A stretch of 64,000 nt of DNA from assembly GCA_014925825.1 (NCBI GenBank), contig JACGCK010000149.1:1-64000 (forward strand), in the 5' to 3' direction. Source of the stretch: Pholiota molesta (taxonomy: Eukaryota > Basidiomycota > Agaricomycetes > Agaricales > Strophariaceae). Under the pieces are notes generated by a model. It did not search any database and had not been told where the DNA came from. It was given only the letters and a program-made list of their open reading frames with translations. A program made the position numbers and the translations under genes. Shown in pieces: positions 22,170 through 35,545 of the stretch; within the stretch, counting starts at the first letter, position 1, and each line of letters opens with the position of its first letter.

Positions 22170-24346
22170 CTAGTCTATAATGTTCAGTTCCCGTAAACGC
22201 GCCTTCGCGAATCTATCCTTATACGTATGCCAAATCCTGCACACACACACGCAACTCTGAGTATATTGACGCGACACAACGGCAAGAAGAGAGCACACCT
22301 GGTGAGCTCCTCAATATATTGCTGCTGCACATGCATGACCTCGTCCAGCGTCGGTTTGGAGCTCTGTTCGACGTGGATCGGTTTTCCAACTGGAAGGAAG
22401 GTATATTTATAAATCTTCCGTCGACTCGGCGTAAGTGGCGGATGACGGAATGGCGACTTACTGACTGCCACAATCTGCCTGCGATATGGCATCAATCCAA
22501 GATTATCTATTTCGTAAGGCAAGCACCGCGTCAGATCAGCTGGAGCGGGAAAGCAACACTCGGTCAGAGGAATGAATTTTTTGACATACAATTTAGCAAG
22601 CCCCGTCCATGGAACAGGGGTAGCGTAAACCCAAACATCGACTGGAATTTTCGTTGAAGTGCGTACACCGTCGTTCCCCTTTCATTTGGCATCTGTTCAT
22701 AGATCTATCGCCCAAACAGATTGATATCTTAAGTTGAGAGAAGCAAATACGAGAAGGCATGTACTTACGTCATTTTCACCGAAAGAGAATACCGGTACGA
22801 GATCAGCCCTATCACACCAACGACGTCGACGAGTGAGTATGCGCGCATGGTTTTGCTCTACGTGACAGGTAATGATATTACGCACCCGTTTTGTATAGCA
22901 AGCTTGATAAACCCCAGCCTATAACACAAGCGCAAGCAATAAGAACCTAAAGGTAGAATTCGCGCCAGACAGAACTTACCTCTTCCGCAGTGTCAGATCT
23001 GCCGTCCCCGGCCGTGCACTCAGACTCTCAGCAGCACCGCCCACGACAATCGTGATCGCCGACCCCGGGCCCGCCTTCAGGATATTCGAGCACGACGCCT
23101 TGCTCACGCTGCAGACCCCGAGCGCGAGGAGGATGTCGCGGTAGAACGGCATCTGGAAGTTGGTCGTGAGCGTCAGCAGATGCGGCTTGATCCCGGGGAA
23201 CGCTTTCGAGAAGCCCGTGGCTGTTGGAAAGGAGGACCGAGGGTGAGTATATGCGCGTTGTTGGAGGCGAACAGGGACCAGCGAACCTTCTGTGGCAAAC
23301 GTTGCTAATGCGCCCCTATATGCGATGAGAAACATAAATTTGACCGCGTTACTTACAGAATAGATGCTACATACATCCCGATGATCCCTGCAATGAGAAT
23401 GAAAATCAAATCACCGCTGCATAAATATGGAACAATGTAACGCACCATGAGGATGATACCCAAAAACATACGGTCTATCCGCGGGCAAATCGGCTTCCTA
23501 CAAGGGTACGAGAAATTAGTTCCATGCGCTTTCCAACATTCTTCGCATAAGAATACCTTCAGGAATCTCGACAGCATAATTAGCCAATGTAAATGATGAT
23601 AATCAAGTGTGAGCACAACTCACGACGCAGGATAGTATTCCGCAAAGTATCTCCAGAACCGACTTGATCTAGCCCAGGAGCTACTCCGCCCTCCTCGTTC
23701 AGGCGCCTTGTCTATCCAGCGTGCCCAGATGTAATACACGAGCAAAAGTGGCCATAGCGGTGGGATTGACCTGACGAAATAACGGAGAAAGATATTAGTA
23801 TGCAATCGTCTTGCGGGAATTTATGATGCAAGAGCAACATCACCGCGCGTGTTGTGCGATGCATCTCGACCAAGCACGCGGTATACATCGACCTCGGTGC
23901 TGCATATAGTGCGGCCCTGCACGCGCCCAACGTACAAAGGGGGAAGGGCCACTTACAGTAACAACAGCCACGCACACGACGTGATGACGATCATCACAGA
24001 CCAGATTGCGACCGCGAGCATCTGAAATCTCCTCTTCCGCGGGATCTGCGCTGGGACGAAGCTGGAGGGAGGAAACATAATCAGTCAGAGCTGAGCGTTC
24101 AAAACACGCTCTTCCAGAATTCCGACATACGACGAGGAGAGATAACAATGCTAGAGATTTGACGTACTTGACATTCGCCTGGAGCACCGCAACTGGGTTA
24201 GACACATTCAGGGGGGTAGTCGCCAGCTTCGACAATGCATCCTTCAGCGTGGTCGCCGACAGCGTCCGAGTAATCCTCGCCTGCGTCTTCCCGCTCCCAT
24301 TGCTACTGCGCGTACTGTTATATGACCCTGTTGATAACGTTGACAT
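22170..24346 (-). CDS. DGA1: Diacylglycerol O-acyltransferase, DGAT2 family (388 aa)
   Basis: Makes triacylglycerol from diacylglycerol and acyl-CoA at the ER or lipid droplet. Fourteen exons join in frame: 24346-24168, 24061-23957, 23770-23624, 23566-23557, 23497-23446, 23387-23375, 23316-23288, 23220-22980, 22918-22886, 22808-22769, 22704-22590, 22506-22462, 22389-22299, 22236-22170. Exons of 10 and 13 nt are required to restore the family sequence. After a cytosolic N-terminus come one or two membrane helices (LAVAIWSVMIVITSC...), then the hallmark YVFGYHPHGIIGMGA (HPHG at 162-165), GFSKAFPGIKPHLLTL, GSAITIVVGGAAESLSA, LVPVFSFGEND and the C-terminal WHTYKDRFAKAR. Length is close to yeast Dga1. 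No missing residue seen. Convergent with the synthetase; probably housekeeping lipid storage, though an acyl-transfer role for a local product cannot be excluded. Confidence 0.93.
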
Positions 24347-25631
24347 CACTCTAGGATAGAGTTATGAGATGAAGCCTGTCAAACAGGATTGTTTCGACTG
24401 CTGACGTTGGAAATGAGGATATTAATGGAAGGCTCCAAACGCACAATCGAGGAGAAAAGCCACCGTATTCAACAGGCGGGTGCTAGGGGCCTCTGAAGAC
24501 CGAAGGCGGCAGTTCACAGAGGGCACCGTGAGGAGGGCACTACCAACGCCGACGACAAGGATGTTGGAATGTTGAACGTTGAAGATGGAGCGATGCAGGG
24601 TAGAGCGCGCACAAGACTGATATCATTCGTACCACGTGAAATCGTCATCACTTCGTCCGGCATTCATCATTTAGCTCTTCTGCATGCCATACTTACACAT
24701 CGGACACAGGCTTTGTAGCCTATCCGGCCTCGTGGCCAACTCATGTCGCTACACACGCAGTAAGACGCAGTAAGTACCACCCAGCTTTTCAACCAGTCAA
24801 AAGATCAGGCGGGTATCCTTGCATGAATGGCCATTGGCTTAGTACGCAAGACGGCTACAGCTTGGCTACAGCTCAAAACAAGCTCAAATTCTCGGTCAAA
24901 GTCTCAAGTTGTTTGGTCGACACGGGGATTTCTTTCTATCGTGCTCGGTAGCTGGACATGACCTTCTTCAGACTGTAACTTGCTCTTGCTTACGCATGTC
25001 CAGAATTCAGTTTGAATCCGACTTACCTCGTCATCATGTGGCATACTTTACATTGCCAAACTATGTACGTATGTGTTTCCAAGTTGACCACATGAGCATA
25101 TTGATTCTTACCTTTTGTTTCTAGATTTGTGCTTCTCCTTCAACCGAATGACTGTATTGGTTGATGCATGTCATTGTACGTACAGTTCGAGTCTCCCTCT
25201 AAATTCTGGAAGGAAAGATGAGGTCATCATTGACTAAGGCAAAATGCAGAATCTGTCAAACCTGAGAAGTTTGAACTACGCCGCAGTTCCTCAGCGACTC
25301 ACGAAAATCAATGATGCGGCGAAACATCGACGGTCCCATCAACCCTGGAGTTTGAGTGCTCCATAGAGCCACCAAACGTCTTCTGTCCATGCGACGAAAC
25401 CAACATAATCCACGGGAGCCTGGAGCTACAGGACCTTATAGGACTAGACGAATCCATTGCTACATTTGTTACAAAGCGACATCTCTACGCCTGCGAGAGA
25501 CCAAGGCCGGTAAGCATCCGTTCAACAGAAGATGCTTGCTGACTCAATATGCGAAAGCGATGCCTTATAATCTGGCTTAGAATTACCAGAATTTCCCTAT
25601 CTCCTCACCACGACAACAAACGGCTGACACA
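24347..25631. other. Divergent promoter region, no gene recognised
   Basis: About 1.3 kb between the starts of DGAT2 (minus) and the monooxygenase (plus). Short ORFs carry no family features. Confidence 0.45.
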
Positions 25632-27541
25632 ATGAACCCAACCTCTACGACTTACTACACTCGGGCCGAGAAGCCTATTCATGAACCTAGACACCTCAAA
25701 GTAATCTGTATCGGTGCGGGAGCGTCTGGTCTCATGCTGGCCTACAAACTGCAACGTTCTTTCGAGAATTTTGATCTCACCGTGTACGAAAAGAACGAGA
25801 ATGTATCCGGAACTTGGCTTGAAAATACATATCCCGGGTATGTTTCCAAATTTCCTGCCCAAACATTTCCAATTGCTGATCACAACTCTCTCTAGCTGCG
25901 CCTGTGATATTCCTGCTAATGCTTATACCTACAGCTTCGAGCCCAATCCCAACTGGTCATCTGTATACGCCGGGTCGAATGAGATAAGCCAATATTTTGT
26001 GTCCTTCTGCGAGAAATACCAGCTCCACAAATATATCAAACTCGCCCACCAGGTATCAAGTGCCACTTGGGACGACAAGAAGGGAATATGGGATGTCAAA
26101 ATCACGAATTTGGCGGATGGCACGATCATTCATGATGCCTGCGATATCCTTATAAATGCAGCTGGCGTCTTGAATGCTTGGAAGTGGCCAGCAATCCCAG
26201 GACTTAAGGACTTCAAGGGGACGCTTCTTCATACCGCTCGCTGGGACTCTTCCGTCGATCTTGAGGGGAAGAATGTTGGCTTGATAGGGAATGGGTACGT
26301 TCTTTCCCTCTTTTCTTCTTCTGGAAGTTCTGTCAAATTGATATCGGATCTCTCATAGATCTTCTGCAATTCAAGTTCTCCCGGCAATTCTTCCCAAAGT
26401 CAATAAAATCACCACCTTCATTCGTAGACCGACATGGGTTTCCCCGGTCCAAGCAATAGAGAGCCGCAAATATTCGGACGAAGAGCGTCAGACGTTCAAC
26501 ACGGATCCTCAAGCTCACTTCAGCTATCGCCAACAGCTCGAGTCCGCGACCAACGGTTCATTCGCTCTCTTTCTAGCAGACTCCGACAGGCAAAAAGTAA
26601 CTTTCGAGGTCATGACGGCGATGATGAAAACGAAGTTGCAGAACGAAGCCCTGGAAAAGCATATTATTCCGACATGGCCTGTAGGTTGCCGAAGGCTGAC
26701 CCCAGGAGTTAATTACCTGGAGTCGCTGGGATCTAGTCGTGTCGAAGTTGTGTATGGTGAAATCGAAAAAGTCACCGAGAAAGGATGTGTCTCTAGCAAT
26801 GGCCAGGAATACCCTTTGGACGTCTTGATCTGCGCAACGGGCTTCGACACCTCGTACCGCCCTCGCTTCCCGTTAATCGGACCCAAGGGGCAGAGCCTGG
26901 CCGATGTCTGGGAAAACGAGCCAAAGTCATATCTTGGTATGGCCGCGCACGACTTCCCAAACTACTTTATGTTCTTGGGGCCTAATAGCCCAGTTGGCAA
27001 CGGCCCCGTCTTGATTGCTATAGGTTAGTCCGTTCATTCAAAAGCGAGGGCCATGCATGATTATTGAACATTTTCAAATTTTACAGAGGCACAAGCCGAT
27101 TACATCCTCAAGATGATGAATCGTTGGCAAACGGAGAATGTCCATAGTTTCTCTCCCAAGGCGGAGGCCATCGAGGACTTCATCGCATTCAAAGACCAGT
27201 TTTTGAAAACGACTGTCTGGGATCGTTGTCAATCTTGGTACAAATCCAACAGCACCTCCGGCAAGATCACAGCGCTCTGGCCAGGAAGCACGTTGCACTA
27301 CCTGGAAGCGATCGCCGAGCCCAGATACGAGGACTGGGATTTCAAGTACAATGGTAATCGGTTTGCTTTCTTGGGCAGTGGATTTTCGCAGGCGGAGTCG
27401 GACGCAACGGCTGACTGGGCGTATTATGTGCGCAACGGAGATGATGGGCCGTACACGAGCCGGGTGAAGCAGATTAGGGTCACCTCCAAGTCCGGGACGG
27501 TTTCTCGTGAAGGCGCGAAGGGCGGTGCGGTCGTAATCTGA
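25632..27541 (+). CDS. Baeyer-Villiger-type flavin monooxygenase (574 aa)
   Basis: Exons 25632-25837, 25896-26294, 26359-27023 and 27087-27541 join in frame. A flavin- and NADPH-dependent oxygenase. The FAD Rossmann motif VICIGAGASGLMLAYKLQ starts at about residue 24; the Baeyer-Villiger fingerprint FxGxxxHxxxW is complete (F175-K-G-T-L-L-H181-T-A-R-W185); the NADPH-binding GLIGNGSSAIQ is split by an intron; ICATGFDTSY marks the FAD contact near residue 400; the C-terminal FLGPNSPVGNGP is typical. Members convert ketones to esters or lactones. No signal peptide or membrane helix, so cytosolic. Substrate unknown. Fungal homologues are often in secondary-metabolite clusters; here it faces away from DGAT2 and lies 4 kb from the Pls-like synthetase. 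Confidence 0.9.
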
Positions 27542-28169
27542 TATTTGTAGTGATGTTTATCTATAAATTGTCTCTTTTGAGAGTCTGTCTGGTAATTCGG
27601 TTATAAAGAACATCGACCCCTGAGTCACGCTGATTTACTTATTGCTTGGTGCATTAAATTTGGAGGCATGCAACAAGTAGGAACGATAGGCTTGCGATAG
27701 GCTCACAGCAAGAAGCAAGAAAAATCCCTGGCTAATCACGGGATTACCGCGACTTCCTCTTTTAGTAGTAAACTTTTACCAAATCCAGTATCTACGAATT
27801 ACGACAACTTCGACAAGATAAGGGTCGAAAACGCATCAGTACAAACCCGCTACACTGAGCACCCTGCGTGATCCATGCCCCGTGATCATTGGAGGCTACT
27901 TTGACATGGGAAAATATAGAAAAAATTGCAAAATTTATGGTACTACAGTAACATCACTTCTGGACCTACACTCCCCTTGTAGCCTATCTACTTAGTGACT
28001 GAGCGAGGATGGAATTCCGGTCACAGTAATTTCTGTCGCGCTATTATTTATATATCTATTTTTGGGCCAGTGAAAAGTTGATATACCTCATAATACATTG
28101 AGATTACTTTTCTGAAGCATATGTACACAATCATGGATGCGCCGCCCACCGTGGGCACTGAAACAGCCT
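27542..28169. other. Intergenic with left copy of a direct repeat
   Basis: 628 bases between the convergent ends of the monooxygenase and the F-box gene. It holds the repeat copy described at 27705-27951. Confidence 0.55.
27705..27951 (+). repeat. Direct repeat, left copy
   Basis: Two blocks are shared, in the same order and orientation, with 30118-30370: CTAATCACGGGATTACCGCG followed by a C/T-rich run and ACCAAATCC (from 27732), and AAAATATAGAAAAAATTGCA followed by TTTATGGTACTACAGTAA (about 27910-27951). The left copy has an extra 14 nt inside the first block. The sequence between the blocks is only weakly alike. Confidence 0.75.
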
Positions 28170-29864
28170 TCAACTCCGTGACACTGATAAATGCCGGTTG
28201 ATCGCACGTCGAATCAGATCCTCTTCAGTTTTCTTGACCCCCATCACACTAATTTTGGACCGTATGTCCCACTTCACACCCACTGAATCTCTCAACCACA
28301 GAATCCTCTTCAGGGCCTCCTCATCAATATCAAGCAAAGGGTCGTCGGATCGACGAGACAGGACGGAAATCGTGATTGACTCAAGCGTCTGTCTGCGACG
28401 ATTTGCTGAACGTGCGGTCGGGGCACCGAATATGTCCAGGAGGGACGTCCAGGGCCACGGGTCCTCCTCAGACCTGTACCAAGTCAGCGAACGGAGGGCC
28501 GGAAGATATTGGAGTTCTTTTGTTCCATTGATAGTCGAGTGCTTTGCAAGGCGCGTAAAAAGGGCTTTCGAAGGCGATCTCGGATTTGAAGAAGAGCGAC
28601 TCGGACGTGAATAAGGAGCATGGACGTGTAGGTGCTGCAACGTCGGTATCCCTTCGCACAGTGAAGCGACATCTGCTGCAGTGGTACTTGTAAAGAGAAG
28701 CGATAATCTCTCCAAAGAACATTCAGATCTTCGCAGAAGCTCGATAATCGTGTGTATATCGAACGATTTGCGGCGGGAGGAACTACCTCCGAGCACCAAG
28801 GTGCTCAAATTAGGACACAATAATTGGTTTAGCACTTCTTCACATGCAGCAGACACGTCAGTAATTTCAAGATACTGAAGGTTGGGTTGGAGGATGCGAT
28901 TTCTTGATGGTGAAGAGTTGTCATGCTCCACGGCTTGTGTGTCACGGTGAGCGCGAAAAGTACACCGCGTGAGGCAAGGGGCTCTGCGGAGCACCTCAAA
29001 GCATGTGGAGAGTGAGTGATAATCCAATAGTACGAGTTGTGTGAGATGTTGCCAATCGAAGTCGACTGCTACGAGCATATTTGCGGAAATCGAAAGTGCG
29101 TTCAACCGTTTCGGACATGGCTTGAAGATTTCATTTATGGGTTGTCTGTCGCAATTCGCCAAGTGAAGCGTTTGCAGTTGCGGATAATCTTGTGAGAAGT
29201 ACGGCAAAAATGAGGGAGTGCCTTCGTACTTTAGGCTGATCAAGCGATTGGAGCGCTGGTTGAGTGCGTCCATGATCTGGGTTGCGGATTTGGGCACGTA
29301 TTCGGGCAAATTGAGATTGATAGAGAGCGGAAGCTCGCCAGCACGGTCTATCCACGTGTCGAAGAGGGTTGCAGGCATGGTGCCTCGGTACAAGTTGTGG
29401 AGATAAAGAGGAATGGATTTCCAAAGCTGAGGCGTTGACTGAGCTATTGCTCTCCACCTTCTGCAGACAGCTGAAAGTATAAATGGAGCAGAAATCGCGT
29501 ATCTTGGCGGGCGCTTGAAGTCGATGTCCATGAGCTCTTCAGGACTCGGAATGGCTAACTCGAATATGTAGGCCGCGATTTCGGGGGGGAAATGGTGGAT
29601 AAGCCGGTCATGGCTGTGGTTTACTTGCTCCTTCATCTTTTGACGCTCCTTTTCCAGATCGACAAGCGCCGTCCTCATTTCCTTGATTTTTCCTTCCAAT
29701 TTTAGAATGTGTTGACAGGGCCCGCAGACATCGGGGCCCATGGGATCGCACAGATATTCGTCCGCGGCAATGTAATTGCAGTATCGACAGAAGTCCAGCA
29801 TGGTGGCCCTGCGGCTATTCGACGAAGAACTCGAAGACAGAAGGTATTCCCAATTAAACGGCAT
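28170..29864 (-). CDS. F-box protein with Cys-rich and coiled-coil N-terminus (564 aa)
   Basis: Single exon, unlike almost every neighbour. The N-terminus has a CxxC...CxxC pattern (FCRYC, VCGPC) that could bind zinc, then a coiled coil (KLEGKIKEMRTALVDLEKER) and an F-box-like helix pair (HHFPPEIAAYIFELAIP...). The remainder is a weak leucine-rich repeat array (LQTLHLANC, LSALSIS-like and LQYLEITDV repeats) that would bind the substrate of an SCF ubiquitin ligase. This layout belongs to a large expanded Agaricomycete family. The chosen ATG (29864) is the first in frame; one at 29801 (MLDFCRYC) is also possible. The gene sits between two direct repeats (27705-27951 and 30118-30370), a sign of mobilisation or local duplication. 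Target unknown. Confidence 0.78.
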   Translation of the reverse strand: MPFNWEYLLSSSSSSNSRRATMLDFCRYCNYIAADEYLCDPMGPDVCGPCQHILKLEGKIKEMRTALVDLEKERQKMKEQVNHSHDRLIHHFPPEIAAYIFELAIPSPEELMDIDFKRPPRYAISAPFILSAVCRRWRAIAQSTPQLWKSIPLYLHNLYRGTMPATLFDTWIDRAGELPLSINLNLPEYVPKSATQIMDALNQRSNRLISLKYEGTPSFLPYFSQDYPQLQTLHLANCDRQPINEIFKPCPKRLNALSISANMLVAVDFDWQHLTQLVLLDYHSLSTCFEVLRRAPCLTRCTFRAHRDTQAVEHDNSSPSRNRILQPNLQYLEITDVSAACEEVLNQLLCPNLSTLVLGGSSSRRKSFDIHTIIELLRRSECSLERLSLLFTSTTAADVASLCEGIPTLQHLHVHAPYSRPSRSSSNPRSPSKALFTRLAKHSTINGTKELQYLPALRSLTWYRSEEDPWPWTSLLDIFGAPTARSANRRRQTLESITISVLSRRSDDPLLDIDEEALKRILWLRDSVGVKWDIRSKISVMGVKKTEEDLIRRAINRHLSVSRS

Positions 29865-30512
29865 GAAGTGTTTCGATACTGTCGACAAACGGACTCGAAG
29901 ACACAGATTGCTGAAGGTATGTCAATGGCGCGAAGTGAATTTAGTATGCAAATGCGGGTTATTGGCACGCTGATTAGCGCGAGTATTAAGTAAAGGTGAT
30001 GAATTGTGATAGCGTACCAACTGATAAGGGCTGTCGAGGATGTCAAGATATTTTTTGCAGAAGAATCGAGTAATTGCTGTGAGTCGTTCGCAGTCAGGAA
30101 GAACGGTAGGTTCAATACAAGCTCAGCAGGAAGCAATGGAGTTGTAGCAGGAGAATTTTCCCCTGCTAATCACGAGATTACCGCGACCTCCTCTTTTACC
30201 AAATCCCGGTCCGGTATTAGTGGAAAGCGATTGATGTTATTATACGAATCACGACCAATTGCAAAGTGTTCATAGTTCGGTCAACAACACGTCGGTAAAA
30301 ATCCTCTATGATATTTAAGGTTGCTTTGACAAAATATAGAAAAAATTGCAAATTTATGGTACTACAGTAAAAGAAGACTACGTGGAACGCCAGGATAGTG
30401 GAAGGAGAGGTAAGATGGAGAAACAACACCAAAGCGTCCGATTAGGTGACGATACGAAAGGAAGCAGTGTCAACTAACGCCTGCCAACATTATTCTCGTG
30501 CCCAGAAGCTTT
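29865..30512. other. Intergenic with right copy of a direct repeat
   Basis: 648 bases between the F-box start and the CDC48 stop. It holds the repeat copy at 30118-30370 and otherwise nothing recognised. Confidence 0.55.
30118..30370 (+). repeat. Direct repeat, right copy
   Basis: Partner of 27705-27951. CTAATCACGAGATTACCGCG begins at 30166, and AAAATATAGAAAAAATTGCA begins near 30331 and runs to ACTACAGTAA at 30370. Same orientation, about 2.4 kb apart. Confidence 0.75.
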
Positions 30513-33474
<2,962 letters not shown>

Positions 33475-34230
33475 TGTGGTTGCGTTGAGAGATGTGGGGG
33501 ATGTGGAGGGGAGTGAGCTCACGCTCGTTGTATATAAAGGAAGGAGAAGGGTGGACGCGCGTCCTACGTGTGGGGAGATCAATGGCCCTCGACAACACAG
33601 CCAAACTCATTACACACGTGGCGCTCCGGGCTTGTCATCTTCCTGCTCATTCGACCACTTTCCAAGCGTTAGCTCTCTGCCACATTACCAACCCTGACCC
33701 GTATCCCAAGCACCATATTACTGCTATACTTGTGCTATACAGACCTGCTAAAAATCTAAAAGACTATCGACGTCCTCACGATTTGTATTCGGGGTAAATA
33801 AATTCCGAGGACTCAAGTGACTCGTCGAACTGGCTACTGCTCATCTTTATGCAGCTTTCAACTCATATTTGCTGCATTCCAATGCCTAAGCAATTCTCTT
33901 TTCTGACTCGATTCGCTTCGAGTCCCTACGAGAAATTTCGAAAAAAGGGACATTGTCGCCTGTATCAGTCAGCCTTTGGCTGCGAAAAGGCATAGCGTTT
34001 TGACGACATGATTCATATGTTCTTCGGTCCAAAATATAATGTCAATCCCTGACTCGATGCAGATCAAAAGCATGCAAAGGGATGAATCAGTCAGGTTCAA
34101 CAGAGAAAATCCACCGTGCGCTTGTATCCTTGCGGTTCGGTGGAATATTGCACGCGGTCCTCGGTGAAGGGTCAGGAAGATGTGGGTATTTCAATTGTTC
34201 CTTCCAAAAAATATCCGAAAGATAGTCGAA
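33475..34230. other. CDC48 promoter and TBCB 3' region
   Basis: 756 bases upstream of CDC48 and downstream of the tubulin cofactor B gene. No gene seen. Confidence 0.5.
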
Positions 34231-35120
34231 TTACATCTCCTCGTCCTCGTCCATATCGACATCCAGTTCTTCCACAGGGTAATCTCCCACCTTGACCTTT
34301 TCGGGTTTCACGAAGACACCGTAGTTCGGCGGACATGTAAAATACCTCTCGCCTTGCACCCTAAAAATACGAACAAAAAAAACAATTATTACCATCATCG
34401 AGAGAGCAAAAACTGATATCCAAGCACATACGATCCATCATTCTTCCCAAACGGCTCATCGTACTGAACCCCCACCCAAACCCCCTTCCCAAACTTCGTT
34501 GGCCCAATAAACCGCACCGCCCCCCGCTTGCTCAGCCCCGGCTCCAGCGACCCGACCTCGCACCGCGCCCCCACCGGGATATCGTAGCTCTCAGGCGCCG
34601 GCTCGGGCTCCGCCGACGCCTCTCTTTCCCCAAACCGCCCGAGCTTGTTCCGCTGTTTGAACGCGAGCACCGTGTCCCTGCGCTGCGCGTACTCCGCCTC
34701 CGTGATCTCGAACTTGTCCACCTGCGTCACGTCCGTCAGCTGCCCGGTAAGGCTGGAAGAGGGGTTGGTGTCCACGACCTGCAGCAACGATTAGTATTCA
34801 CGTAGATGGTAAGCGAGGTAGATGAGCACTTTGAGGACTTGCCAGTCCGCTATTCCGTAGAATCCAAGTTTTTTCGAGTCATCATCCAGAGTCGCGATGA
34901 CACGAGGGTCTAGTTCAGAGGCCAACAACGTCAAGGCCTGGTTTGCGGCCGGGACACCAGTGATCAGTTCTAGTTTGCCCTAAGAGTCAATATCAGCGCG
35001 ATCAAGTACGGGATCGATGCAACCATTCACCTTGAGCTGTTCCACAGTGTTGTGAGGGTCAATACGACGTTCGGAATGAGTGTCTGCTGACACGACGAAG
35101 ACGTTGACGACTCCAGACAT
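34231..35120 (-). CDS. TBCB: Tubulin-folding cofactor B (about 240 aa)
   Basis: Captures alpha-tubulin after chaperonin release and, with cofactor E, helps form or take apart the tubulin dimer (yeast Alf1). It starts [20 protein letters not shown], a ubiquitin-like domain (to about residue 85), then a short coiled linker ([20 protein letters not shown]) and a CAP-Gly domain ([20 protein letters not shown] followed by the GKNDGS signature, split by an intron, and GVFVKPEKV). The C-terminus is acidic and ends DEEM, close to the EEF/DEDEM-type tails that pair with CAP-Gly domains. Four exons. All landmarks are present. Confidence 0.92.
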
Positions 35121-35545
35121 GTCGATAACGAGTTTTGCAAGTTCTTCTACTACGACTATGTGAAAGAGGTGATCGAACGGCCAACCAGCAGTAGATGATG
35201 TCCGGATTAATCAATTGATCGGAGATTAGATAACGCAACGATTAAAGCCAGCGCCAAACGCTGAGCGCTGCAACGTTGAACGCTAAGCGCTACAGCAGCA
35301 GGCGCCAGTGCCGGCGAAGAAAGTCTGGCAAGAATGGACCGAATCATTCTGTCAACTCGATATCGCGATTTCTAGCATATCGAAAGTATTCAATATGTAA
35401 AATGGGATTCTGTTGTGATTCTGATACTTTTTATTGGTCTAAAAAATCGAGGTCTTTGATCCCCGAATGTCAAAATTAAATGTCTTTGGTAAATGGTTGT
35501 AGCAAGCTCTTGATTTCGTGTCCCATTCTGATACATAGGTAGAAG
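35121..35545. other. Intergenic, no gene recognised
   Basis: 425 bases upstream of TBCB and downstream of the GH5 gene. It contains a few degenerate AACGCTGAGCGCT-like units near 35255-35290. No gene. Confidence 0.45.
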
